A stretch of 64,000 nt of DNA, taken from Candidatus Physcocola equi (GTDB lineage Bacteria; Bacteroidota; Bacteroidia; Bacteroidales; Paludibacteraceae). The stretch is from NCBI GenBank assembly GCA_018064855.1, contig JAGHUM010000047.1, forward strand, positions 1 through 64,000, given 5' to 3'. Below, in pieces: positions 52,315-60,639 of the stretch. Below the pieces are notes generated by a model that saw only the letters and a program-made list of their open reading frames with translations, did no database searches and had not been told where the DNA came from. The translations under genes and the position numbers were made by a program. The number at the start of each line of letters is the position of its first letter. The stretch's first letter is position 1.

Positions 52315-53496
52315 ATGAATATGCTCGACTATCTTGAATGGCGTGGCGATTTGCCATTTGACAGGGATCCGCTGAATGAAGTGGATGCCCTTATCCTTTC
52401 GTTGATTTCCTATTATGAGTTTGAACATTTCTATCAGGTTGTTCCCGATATTGTCGGATATTCGCTTGCGGAGTTTGTGAAACTGCATGATGACAATTGT
52501 TCGCTTCTGGGTGAAATCGATAGGAATATCGTTGTTGAAAATGACATTCTCCCTCTTAAAACAGCCCCTTTTGTCTTATCTAAGGCTGTGCTGACCGATA
52601 GGTTTGCCAACATACGCATTGTTGATTTTAGAAATGTATTTGATGAGGATCGTGTCGTTCAGTTTGCCGCTGTCACTTTTGAATTGACGGATGGCAATAG
52701 GGTGGTGGCCTATCGTGGCACCGATACTTCAATTGTCGGTTGGAAAGAAGATTGCATGCTTTCTTACTTGGATGAAATCCCAGGTCAGGCTGAGGCTGTA
52801 AGGTATATAAACGATTCGGCTTGTGGCAGGAAGTATTATATTGTGGGACATTCGAAAGGAGGAAATGAAGCGTTGTATGCTTTTTTGAAAATGAATGAGG
52901 AGCGGTTGCGCGACGTGATTGCTATCTACAATTTCGATGGTCCGGGCTTTCTTGAAAAAATACACGATTCGGTTCGCTTTCTGGCAACAAAAGACAAGAT
53001 TCGCACTTTTGTCCCCTCTTCTTCCATTGTGGGCATGATGTTGGAGCACGATAAGGGTTTTCTTGCTGTTAAGAGCCAAGGCTATGGCATAAAACAGCAC
53101 AATCCGCTTTTCTGGGAGGTGAAAGGAAGTCATTTTGTTCTTGAAAGCAACAACGAGTGGGTGAGGGATGTTGCCGATCGCACGTTCTCACAGTTTTTGA
53201 AGGAGCTTTCTCTTGAAGATCGTCGTTTCGTGACGGAAACGGTGTTCTCTATCGTGGGCAGTTGCAGCGCAAAAAGTTTTGCCGAACTTTACGAGCATCC
53301 TTTGAGGAATACCCGAATCATTGTTTCCGCCTATTCAAAACTGACGGATGAGCATAAAAGCAAATTGATTGAGGCTTCGAAATTGCTGGGCTTCACATGG
53401 GCGTCAAACTACCGATTTGGATTGCGTGATTTGAAACCCGGCGACGATAAACCAAAACTGAAACCGTTGCTCAATTTTGTGAAAAAGAAACAGTGA
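52315..53496 (+). CDS. Mbeg1-like (DUF2974) alpha/beta-hydrolase
   Basis: 393 residues. The N-terminus (MNMLDYLEWRGDLPFDRDPLNEVDALIL) and the lipase-like core with VVAYRGTD, then YYIVGHSKGGNEALYA (G-x-S-x-G nucleophile elbow, Ser in GHSKG) and NFDGPGF are typical of the Mbeg1-like family. The family is thought to have a lipase/esterase fold; substrate is unknown. No signal peptide, so cytoplasmic. Family members are frequent in Firmicutes, so acquisition by transfer is possible but base composition gives no clear sign. Confidence 0.82.
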   Translation: MNMLDYLEWRGDLPFDRDPLNEVDALILSLISYYEFEHFYQVVPDIVGYSLAEFVKLHDDNCSLLGEIDRNIVVENDILPLKTAPFVLSKAVLTDRFANIRIVDFRNVFDEDRVVQFAAVTFELTDGNRVVAYRGTDTSIVGWKEDCMLSYLDEIPGQAEAVRYINDSACGRKYYIVGHSKGGNEALYAFLKMNEERLRDVIAIYNFDGPGFLEKIHDSVRFLATKDKIRTFVPSSSIVGMMLEHDKGFLAVKSQGYGIKQHNPLFWEVKGSHFVLESNNEWVRDVADRTFSQFLKELSLEDRRFVTETVFSIVGSCSAKSFAELYEHPLRNTRIIVSAYSKLTDEHKSKLIEASKLLGFTWASNYRFGLRDLKPGDDKPKLKPLLNFVKKKQ

Positions 53497-53508
53497 CGAT
53501 GTTTTTTC

Positions 53509-53540
53509 TTGTAGATTCTTGTGTGAAATTATTATATTTG
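53509..53540 (+). promoter_or_regulatory. Promoter of nitroreductase fusion gene
   Basis: TTG (53509-53511), 21 bp spacer, TATATTTG (53533-53540), 29 nt before the ATG. Confidence 0.65.
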
Positions 53541-53569
53541 CAACATGATTTTTATACATTATATTTCTT

Positions 53570-54736
53570 ATGGATTTTCGTAAACTTATTTTCCCGCTTG
53601 CTGTCGCAGGAATGGCGGTTTTAGGCTCTTCATGCTCTCAGCAAGACCCCTCACAGGTGGTGATGAACAACATCCTCGCACGTAAAAGTGTTCGTGCTTA
53701 CCAAAGCACTCCTGTTCCTGATGACATGGTGCAGACTTTGCTTCGTGCTGGTATGGCTGCCCCTTCTGCGGTGAACAAGCAGCCTTGGCATTTTGTGGTG
53801 GTCAACGATACTGCTATTCTTCGTCAGTTGGCTTTGAATGGCCGTGGGTCGGCTCCGCTTTCTACTGCACCGCTCGCCATCGTGGTTTGCGGAAATTTGC
53901 AGAAACAATTGGATAATGGAATGGAGTATTGGCCGCAGGATTGCTCTGCCGCTGTGGAAAACATCCTTCTTTCTGCTACTTCTATGGGCTTGGGTACTGT
54001 CTGGATGGGCGGTTATCCGAATAAAGAACGTGCTGATGTCACACAGAAGGCGCTCGGTCTTCCTTCTTATCTGATGCCGTTGGCTACTATCGCTGTGGGG
54101 TACCCTGCTGAAAATCCAGATCCGAAGGATAAGTGGAATGAAGCCAATATCTCTTATAACGTATATGACAGCGCCGCTGCGGCTTCTCAACAGGTTGCCA
54201 CTGCCATGCCTGAGTCAGATTTGCTTGGTTTCAGAAAAATTGACGTGAAAAAGGATTGGAAAGAAAATCCGTTCACTTTCTTCAAGGGCGATGGACATGG
54301 TTTGTTGCTCGCTGTCGGTAATGAGGAGAAGATGAACGCTATGGCTATCGGATGGGGTGGCCTTGGTGTCCTTTGGGGTATGGATCGTCCTGTTGTGACT
54401 GTCTATGTACGCAAGAGCCGCTATACTCACGAACTGATGGAAAAGAATACTCATTTCACTATTTCGGCTCTCGGTCAGCAATACGACAAGGCGCTTGCTG
54501 TGATGGGCTCGGAAAGCGGTCGCAGCACCGATAAGGTGAAGAAAACTGGCTTGAAGGTCGATTTCACCAAATCGGGCAATCCAGTTTTTGCAGATGCCAA
54601 CACTGTGCTTGAGTGCAAAGTGCTTTACCAGGTTCCTTATGACTTGAAAAATGCAAATCTTGAAGACGATTTCAAGAACAATCCCGACATTTCTGATGCT
54701 TTTGTAGCGGAAATTGTCAACGCTTGGGTGAAGTAA
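53570..54736 (+). CDS. Lipoprotein fusing nitroreductase and flavin reductase-like domains
   Basis: 388 residues. Signal peptide with lipobox GSSCS (Cys at about 22). Residues about 33-185 are a nitroreductase domain: ILARKSVRAYQSTPVPDDMV with the FMN-binding RKSVR, AAPSAVNKQPWHFVVV, and GLGTVWMGGYPN. Residues about 215-388 are a second domain with NAMAIGWGGLGVLWGMDRPVVTVYVRKSRYT, the split-barrel flavin reductase-like (RutF/FlaRed type) pattern, where an FMN-binding Ser/Thr region is followed by R-x-S-R-x-T. The two flavin domains together on one exported lipoprotein suggest envelope electron transfer or reduction of an aromatic substrate. Function inferred only. Own promoter upstream and strong terminator downstream. 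Confidence 0.85.
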   Translation: MDFRKLIFPLAVAGMAVLGSSCSQQDPSQVVMNNILARKSVRAYQSTPVPDDMVQTLLRAGMAAPSAVNKQPWHFVVVNDTAILRQLALNGRGSAPLSTAPLAIVVCGNLQKQLDNGMEYWPQDCSAAVENILLSATSMGLGTVWMGGYPNKERADVTQKALGLPSYLMPLATIAVGYPAENPDPKDKWNEANISYNVYDSAAAASQQVATAMPESDLLGFRKIDVKKDWKENPFTFFKGDGHGLLLAVGNEEKMNAMAIGWGGLGVLWGMDRPVVTVYVRKSRYTHELMEKNTHFTISALGQQYDKALAVMGSESGRSTDKVKKTGLKVDFTKSGNPVFADANTVLECKVLYQVPYDLKNANLEDDFKNNPDISDAFVAEIVNAWVK

Positions 54737-54754
54737 AAATCACTTTTTTTAGAT

Positions 54755-54792
54755 AAAAAGAGCCATAAAACACGTTTTTATGGCTCTTTTTT
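54755..54792 (+). terminator. Intrinsic terminator after nitroreductase fusion gene
   Basis: AAAAAGAGCCATAAAA (54755-54770), loop CACG, then TTTTTATGGCTCTTTTTT. Works on both strands. Confidence 0.92.
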
Positions 54793-54833
54793 AGTTTTCT
54801 CGCAAAAAATGTTGAAAAAAAGTTGAAAACTTT

Positions 54834-54863
54834 TTTGCATGTTGAATATTATTTTTAATTTTG
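54834..54863 (+). promoter_or_regulatory. Putative promoter of candidate small RNA
   Basis: TTTG (54834-54837), 18 bp spacer, TAATTTTG (54856-54863). Spacer is one base shorter than ideal. Confidence 0.4.
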
Positions 54864-54867
54864 TGTA

Positions 54868-54940
54868 TTCCATATCATTTCATAGTTATAGATTTTTCAT
54901 CCAATATTGCCTTCGTTGCGAAACGAGGGCAATACTTTTT
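54868..54940 (+). ncRNA. Candidate small RNA with terminator
   Basis: Between the putative promoter at 54834-54863 and a terminator-like hairpin (ATTGCCTTCGTT 54906-54917 with AACGAGGGCAAT 54922-54933, then ACTTTTTTTA). The stretch has no start codon, so if transcribed it makes a short non-coding RNA of about 70 nt. The alternative is a stray terminator of an antisense or read-through transcript. The rest of 54941-54992 shows nothing. Confidence 0.4.
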
Positions 54941-54992
54941 TTATTAGTACCCGTTCTTGAGGGATGCTTAGCAGCTTCTAAGTATCGCTTGT

Positions 54993-56054
54993 TCACCCCA
55001 AAACAAATCCAATGATTAGAAGTAGGTGCATCACATACGTATATATTATTAGGGACAGGTGGATAGTGGTCGGTTTCCAGTTGAATCGGTTGTCTTCCAA
55101 CGCAAAGCAGTTGTTAAAGAAGCGGTAGATGACACTCGCTATAGCAAAAGATAGGAATAAATAAAACAACGGAAAACTTATCATTATCATAATGGTAGAA
55201 CCCTTAAAGACATAAAAACTGAAAACCGTCAGCATAGTGAGCCCCAGATACAGGGCCGCACACCACAGATTTGCACGGTTTACGCATTTCTCTTTCCAGT
55301 CGTAAGGTGGTAGAGACGGGAACTCAAGCTGGAGCATATCGGAAAAACTATCGTAAGTAGGGTAGTTTTTGGGGAAGCTCTGAATGTGTTTCCCATACCA
55401 TTCGTTCATTCTGTTTTCGCTGCCGCAAGTCACCAATTCTTGCATATCGTTGTCACCCAGGTTAAGTGCCTTCGAAAGGAGGTTTTTTAGTTCCGAAAAG
55501 TCTGGTTTGTCTTGATGCGCTGCGAAGGCCATTCTGCACATCATATATGCCATGTATTTGCGGCCGGTCTCGCTGAAGTGCTTAAATGCTGATTGGGCTA
55601 GGCTTACAAAAAACTTATCGTTGTCTTGCTTGTCATAGTCCATAGTAGTGGCAGACACCTTCACCAAGTTTTCGTCTATGAAGATGAGTTGGTCCTTTTG
55701 AATGGTCTTGTCAATGTCGATAATTGCGCAAGGGGAACCATTCTCAACCACATAAGTATTATTAAGTAAATAAAACAGACTGTCTTCGCGCATCTTTTTT
55801 GGAACAGCCTGCATTATATAGTTGTAGATGAACTCTATGCAACCCTTATCCAATCGTTGCCTTTGAACAAAAACTGCCATCAGCAGAATAACTGAATAGT
55901 GAAATCTCTCAGGTTCTTCGCCAATCTCCTTTTTCAGTTCTTTCTCCTTGCTTTGGGTGGTCGTGATTATGTCTTTCAGTTTCTTGAAAATATGGACTGA
56001 CGCGCAAAGGACAACAACGTATGCCGCTATGAAGAGAAAAAACGGGGTGTGCAT
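54993..56054 (-). CDS. Membrane protein with TerB-like cytoplasmic region, unknown function
   Basis: 353 residues. One membrane segment at the N-terminus (about 3-22), a charged coiled region, a helical soluble part (about 50-245; FHYSVILLMAVFVQRQRLDK and DSLFYLLNNTYVVENG loosely recall TerB-like domains), then three to four membrane segments between about 262 and 353. No catalytic motif seen. No clear promoter was found in front; the inverted-repeat element at 56120-56294 lies 65 bp upstream. Isolated from its neighbours by the small RNA region and by the MITE. Confidence 0.6.
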   Translation of the reverse strand: MHTPFFLFIAAYVVVLCASVHIFKKLKDIITTTQSKEKELKKEIGEEPERFHYSVILLMAVFVQRQRLDKGCIEFIYNYIMQAVPKKMREDSLFYLLNNTYVVENGSPCAIIDIDKTIQKDQLIFIDENLVKVSATTMDYDKQDNDKFFVSLAQSAFKHFSETGRKYMAYMMCRMAFAAHQDKPDFSELKNLLSKALNLGDNDMQELVTCGSENRMNEWYGKHIQSFPKNYPTYDSFSDMLQLEFPSLPPYDWKEKCVNRANLWCAALYLGLTMLTVFSFYVFKGSTIMIMISFPLFYLFLSFAIASVIYRFFNNCFALEDNRFNWKPTTIHLSLIIYTYVMHLLLIIGFVLG

Positions 56055-56119
56055 ATATTATTTTTTTGTGAACAACTAATTTATTGAACCCTTCTGTTAT
56101 AAAGCAATCGTAAACATTA

Positions 56120-56294
56120 AGAAGTTGTTTGAATTTTTGTTGGAGATTTTTATATGTGGATTTTTCAGGATGTTTTGAAGTGAATCTGAAAGGAGCAATG
56201 GATGCCCATTGTGACTGAAGATTAACTCAAAACAGACGAAAAAGGCCTATAAAAAGCCCAAATGAAGCAGTTCGCAAAAATTTAAACAGTTTCT
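56120..56294. mobile_element. MITE-like element, complete copy (175 bp)
   Basis: Bounded by imperfect terminal inverted repeats of 20 bp (AGAAGTTGTTTGAATTTTTG at 56120-56139; the right end 56275-56294 reads AGAAACTGTTTAAATTTTTG on the other strand; 17 of 20 match). The interior holds a small hairpin CAATGG-ATGC-CCATTG and no coding frame. A second copy occupies 1-135. No clear target duplication: flanks are ATTA and ATAT. No transposase in the window shares these ends that I can see. Confidence 0.75.
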
Positions 56295-56334
56295 ATATTT
56301 TTTTGACAAAAATAGCAAATAACCATAATAAAAC

Positions 56335-56370
56335 AAAAGAGGGCATATCACATATGATATACCCTCTTTC
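56335..56370 (-). terminator. Intrinsic terminator after glnS
   Basis: AAGAGGGCATATCA pairs with TGATATACCCTCTT around CATA, one wobble; the minus strand continues with CTCTTTTGTTTTATT. It lies 47 bp beyond the glnS stop. With the MITE and repeat it fills the 56055-56416 gap. Confidence 0.8.
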
Positions 56371-56388
56371 CCCCTAAAAGCACTCAGT

Positions 56389-56416
56389 TCACAGCTCACT
56401 GCTCACAGCTCACTGC
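56389..56416. repeat. Perfect 14-bp tandem repeat, two copies
   Basis: TCACAGCTCACTGC occurs twice in a row, ending at the base before the glnS stop codon (56417-56419). A third partial copy (TTACTGC) includes that stop codon. Similar AC-rich short repeats sit at 36157-36235 and 37653-37694. Confidence 0.9.
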
Positions 56417-58120
56417 TTACTGCTTATTTGCAATTTTCGACCAACTGTCTTTTAGTGAAACGGTTCGGTTGAATACCAATGCGCCTGGTTTGCTGTCTGG
56501 ATCGACATTGAAATAACCGATACGCTGGAACTGGAAGTGGTCGAGTGGCTTCGCATTTGCCAATGATGGCTCTACGTATGCCTTCACTATCTTCAAAGAG
56601 TCTGGGTTGAGCATTTCGTGGAAATCACGCTCTTTGTCTTCGCCCGGGTTCTCTACGCTGAACAAGCGGTCGTAGATGCGGACTTCTGCTTCCAAAGCGT
56701 GCTTAACACTAACCCAATGGATGGTACCCTTGATTTTGCGGTTGCTTGCTTCTGTGCCGCTTCCGCTCTTGCTATCTGGGTCATATTCTGCATATACTTC
56801 CACCACTTCGCCGTTTTCGTCTTTCTTGCAGCCGGTGCATTTTACGATGTAGGCACCTTTCAAGCGGACTTCGTTGCCGGGGGTGAGGCGGAAATATTTT
56901 TTAGGAGCGTCTTCCATGAAGTCGTCGCGCTCAATCCAGCATTCGCGTGTGAATGGCACTTCGCGGCTGCCTGCGTTTTCGTCTTCTGGGTTGTTTTCCA
57001 TCATTACGATGTCTTCCTTGTCTTCAGGGTAGTTGGTGAGCACCAATTTTACTGGGTTGACTACACCACACACGCGGCTTGCTCGCTTGTTGAGGTCTTC
57101 TCTGATGCAACTTTCAAGCACACTCATGTCAATCAAACCTACATACTTCGTAAAACCAATCTTGTTGTAAACGAAGTCATGAATACTTTCTGGTGTATAA
57201 CCGCGGCGACGCAATCCACAGATGGTCGGCATACGTGGGTCGTCCCAGCCTCTTACAAGACCTTCCTGTACGAGTTGAAGCATCTTGCGTTTGCTCATTA
57301 CGGTATAGGTGAGGTTGAGGCGGTTGAATTCGCGCTGCTTTGGACGATAATCGTTTTCTGCGAACTGGTCAATGAACCAATCGTAGAGCGGACGGTGTAC
57401 TTCAAATTCCAATGTGCAGAGCGAGTGGGTTACGCCTTCGAAATAGTCGCTCTGGCCATGGGCAAAGTCATACATCGGATACACTTTCCACTTCCAGCCT
57501 GTGCGGTGGTGAGGGTGAGTGGTGATGATGCGGTACATGATTGGGTCGCGGAAATGCATGTTTGGCGATGCCATGTCGATTTTTGCGCGAAGCACCATTT
57601 TACCGTCCGGCACTTTCCCTTCTGCCATTTCGTTGAAAAGTTTCAGATTCTCTTCCACGCTGCGGTTTCTGTATGGGCTTTCTGTCCCTGGCACTGTCGG
57701 GCTTCCTTTCTGGGCGGCGATTTCTTCGGCACTTTGTTCATCAACGTATGCTTTACCTTCTTTGATGAAGCGGATGGCCAAATCAAACAACTGCTGGAAA
57801 TAGTCTGATGCGTAATAGATATTCTTCCATTGGTATCCCAACCACTGGATGTCTTCCTGGATGGAATCTACATACTCTACGTCTTCTTTTACCGGATTGG
57901 TGTCATCAAAACGCAGGTTGCACGATCCGTTGAATTTGCGTGCGATGCCAAAGTCCATGCAGATGGCTTTGGCGTGGCCAATGTGAAGGTAGCCGTTTGG
58001 CTCTGGTGGGAAACGGGTTTGTATGCGTCCTCCGTTGCGTCCTTCTTCTAAATCTTTGGCCACCTCGGCTTCAATGAAGTTTAAGCCTTGTGACTCGGTT
58101 CCTATTGTCTTTTCGTCCAT
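56417..58120 (-). CDS. glnS: Glutamine-tRNA ligase
   Basis: 567 residues, usual length. Class I synthetase motifs: RFPPEPNGYLHIGHAKA (HIGH at 46-49) and VMSKRKM (KMSKS loop, about 274). GlnRS-specific RFDDTNPVKE and the anticodon-binding beta-barrel domains (about 340-560) are present; C-terminal ...FNRTVSLKDSW is typical. It charges tRNA-Gln directly, so this organism does not rely only on Glu-tRNA amidation for that tRNA. Separated from lon by 79 nt on the same strand. Confidence 0.95.
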   Translation of the reverse strand: MDEKTIGTESQGLNFIEAEVAKDLEEGRNGGRIQTRFPPEPNGYLHIGHAKAICMDFGIARKFNGSCNLRFDDTNPVKEDVEYVDSIQEDIQWLGYQWKNIYYASDYFQQLFDLAIRFIKEGKAYVDEQSAEEIAAQKGSPTVPGTESPYRNRSVEENLKLFNEMAEGKVPDGKMVLRAKIDMASPNMHFRDPIMYRIITTHPHHRTGWKWKVYPMYDFAHGQSDYFEGVTHSLCTLEFEVHRPLYDWFIDQFAENDYRPKQREFNRLNLTYTVMSKRKMLQLVQEGLVRGWDDPRMPTICGLRRRGYTPESIHDFVYNKIGFTKYVGLIDMSVLESCIREDLNKRASRVCGVVNPVKLVLTNYPEDKEDIVMMENNPEDENAGSREVPFTRECWIERDDFMEDAPKKYFRLTPGNEVRLKGAYIVKCTGCKKDENGEVVEVYAEYDPDSKSGSGTEASNRKIKGTIHWVSVKHALEAEVRIYDRLFSVENPGEDKERDFHEMLNPDSLKIVKAYVEPSLANAKPLDHFQFQRIGYFNVDPDSKPGALVFNRTVSLKDSWSKIANKQ

Positions 58121-58199
58121 ATTGCTATTTCCGTTTTATTTTGTTCTTGATTGGTTGAATAAACGTATTGTTTATATGTTTCTTGTCGTTTTTTTTGTT

Positions 58200-60635
58200 T
58201 CAAAGTGTCGCTTTTTCCTGTAATAAGGCAAATTGCAACACTTCGGATGCGTCGGATACATAGTGGAAGGTAAGTCCTTTCAAATATATCGGCTTTATTT
58301 CGTCTATGTCTTTTTTGTTTTCCACGCAAAGGGCAATTTCTTTTATGCCTGCTCGCTTTGCTGCCAGTATCTTTTCTTTTATGCCTCCCACAGGGAGAAC
58401 TTTGCCACGCAAGGTGATTTCTCCGGTCATTGCCAGATTTTTGCGTACTTTGCGTTTGGTGAATGCAGACGCAATGGAGGTTAGCAATGTGATACCTGCT
58501 GACGGACCGTCTTTTGGCACTGCGCCTTCTGGCACATGGATGTGGACGTCGTTTTCTTCAAATTGAACTGGGTCAATGCCGATCTGTTCGGCGTGTGAAC
58601 GTACATATTCAAGGGCAATCATTGCACTCTCTTTCATCACGTTGCCGAGGTTGCCGGTCAAGGTCAGTTTGCCTTGCTTAACTTTGCTTAAACTGGTTTC
58701 GATGAATAGAATCTCTCCGCCTACGCTTGTCCATGCCAAACCTGTCACTACGCCGGCATACTCATTTCCTTCATATATGTCGTGCATGAAGCGCTCTGTG
58801 CCGATGAGGTCTTTTACCTCATTGGGTTTCAAGGCGGTGTTGTATTCTTCTTCCATCACCACTTTCTTGGCTATTTTTCGCACTATTTTCCCAATCTGTT
58901 GGTCAAGTGAGCGCACGCCGCTTTCCTTCGTGTAGCGGTCGATGATGTAAGCCAATGTGTCTTTTGGCAATTGTAGTTGTTCGTCTTTCAATCCTACTTC
59001 CTGCAATGCTTTCGGAAGAAGGTGGCGACGGGCGATTTCTATTTTCTCATCGGGAATATACCCGCTGATTTCTATCAACTCCATACGGTCGAGCAGTGGT
59101 TTTGAAATGCTGCTGACGTCGTTTGCTGTGGCGATGAACATCACTTTCGACAGGTCGTAGTCCATGTCGAGGAAATTGTCGTGGAAGGTGCTGTTCTGTT
59201 CGGGGTCAAGCACTTCCAGCAACGCAGATTCAGGGTCTCCTTTGTAGTCGTGGCTCACCTTGTCGATTTCGTCGAGGATGAACACCGGATTGCTGCTGCC
59301 TGCTTTCTGCAGGTTTTGGATGATGCGGCCTGGCATGGCACCGATGTAGGTGCGGCGATGACCGCGAATCTCGCTTTCATCGTGGACGCCACCAAGCGAC
59401 ATACGGACATATTTTCTACCAAGCGATTCCGCTATGGATTTCCCTAGTGAGGTCTTACCAACTCCTGGAGGACCATAGAGGCAGATGATTGGCGATTTCA
59501 TGTCGTTTTTCAACTTAAGCACAGCCAAATGCTCTAATATGCGCTCTTTCACTGTGTCCATTCCAAAGTGGTCGCGGTCGAGTGTCTTCTGGGCTTTCTT
59601 TAAGTTGAAATTGTCTTTGGTATATTCACCCCAAGGCAGACCTAAGATGGTTTCGAGGTAATTGTACTGAACACCATATTCTGGTGAGTGTGGCGAGAGA
59701 CGTTTGAGTTTTTTTACTTCTTTCTCAAAGATTTCTCCCGTTTCTTTGCTCCATTTTTTGTTTTTGGCAGATTCGGTGAATCGCTCTATGTCGGTAGATG
59801 CGTCGTCGGAATTGCCCAACTCGTTTTGGATGGTTTTTATCTGCTGGTGAAGGTAGTATTCGCGCTGTTGTTGTTCCAATTCGTTTTGGGTTTTCGATTG
59901 GATCTCCATCTTTATCTCCACCATTTTCACTTCTCCGTTAAGTAGTTGGAGTGTTTGGTAGCCGCGTTCTTTCAGGGAGTTGAGTTCCAGCAAATGTTGT
60001 TTCTGCTCGTTCTCAAAATTGAAATTTCCGCAGATGAAATTGACGAGTGAACGGGTGTTTTCGATGTTGCTGATGGCAAATGATGCTTCGGGTGGAAATT
60101 GGCCTCCTCCTTTGATGATTTTAATGGCGCAGTCTTTGATGCTCGAAAGCAACGCGTTGAATTCTTTGTCGTTTTTTGCCGGATATTCTTCTTTGATTTC
60201 CTCCATATTGCCGCGGTAAAATGCGCCTTCGGTGTCGAGGGTGAGCAAATTCACCTTTGCTTTTCCTTGTAATATGGCGTTGGTGGTTCCGTCGGGCATG
60301 TCGAGCATTTTGATGACTTGTGCTACGGTGCCTGTGCTGTAAAGGTCGCTCATGTCCGGATCTTCCACCTTAGGGTCTTTTTGAGAGAATACACCAATCA
60401 GCTGGTGGTGCTTGTAGGCTGTGCGAACCGCATTAAGTGATTTTTTTCTTCCTAATGCAACGGGCAGAATTACTCCAGGGAATAGTACCATGTTGCGCAA
60501 AGCAAGCACGGGGATGTTGTCTCCGTCTCCTTCGTTGAACTTGAATTTGTCGTCTCCGTCTGTTATCATGGAGATGATTTCTGGACCATTGCTTGGACCC
60601 ATGCGAAATATGTCGTCTTCGTTAAATAAATTCAT
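58200..60635 (-). CDS. lon: ATP-dependent protease Lon
   Basis: 811 residues. N-terminal LON domain (about 40-240), AAA+ module with Walker A GPPGVGKTSLG (about 388) and Walker B VFILDEIDK, and the C-terminal serine protease with Ser in KDGPSAGIT (about 713) and Lys in GGIKEKIL (about 751). Degrades misfolded and regulatory proteins in the cytoplasm. It starts 4 nt after the stop of gldB, so the two genes form an operon. Confidence 0.95.
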   Translation of the reverse strand: MNLFNEDDIFRMGPSNGPEIISMITDGDDKFKFNEGDGDNIPVLALRNMVLFPGVILPVALGRKKSLNAVRTAYKHHQLIGVFSQKDPKVEDPDMSDLYSTGTVAQVIKMLDMPDGTTNAILQGKAKVNLLTLDTEGAFYRGNMEEIKEEYPAKNDKEFNALLSSIKDCAIKIIKGGGQFPPEASFAISNIENTRSLVNFICGNFNFENEQKQHLLELNSLKERGYQTLQLLNGEVKMVEIKMEIQSKTQNELEQQQREYYLHQQIKTIQNELGNSDDASTDIERFTESAKNKKWSKETGEIFEKEVKKLKRLSPHSPEYGVQYNYLETILGLPWGEYTKDNFNLKKAQKTLDRDHFGMDTVKERILEHLAVLKLKNDMKSPIICLYGPPGVGKTSLGKSIAESLGRKYVRMSLGGVHDESEIRGHRRTYIGAMPGRIIQNLQKAGSSNPVFILDEIDKVSHDYKGDPESALLEVLDPEQNSTFHDNFLDMDYDLSKVMFIATANDVSSISKPLLDRMELIEISGYIPDEKIEIARRHLLPKALQEVGLKDEQLQLPKDTLAYIIDRYTKESGVRSLDQQIGKIVRKIAKKVVMEEEYNTALKPNEVKDLIGTERFMHDIYEGNEYAGVVTGLAWTSVGGEILFIETSLSKVKQGKLTLTGNLGNVMKESAMIALEYVRSHAEQIGIDPVQFEENDVHIHVPEGAVPKDGPSAGITLLTSIASAFTKRKVRKNLAMTGEITLRGKVLPVGGIKEKILAAKRAGIKEIALCVENKKDIDEIKPIYLKGLTFHYVSDASEVLQFALLQEKATL

Positions 60636-60639
60636 CTGT

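Noticed and set aside
56618..57808. Plus-strand open frame of 396 codons
   Set aside because: Mirror frame of glnS; the minus-strand protein has all class I synthetase motifs.
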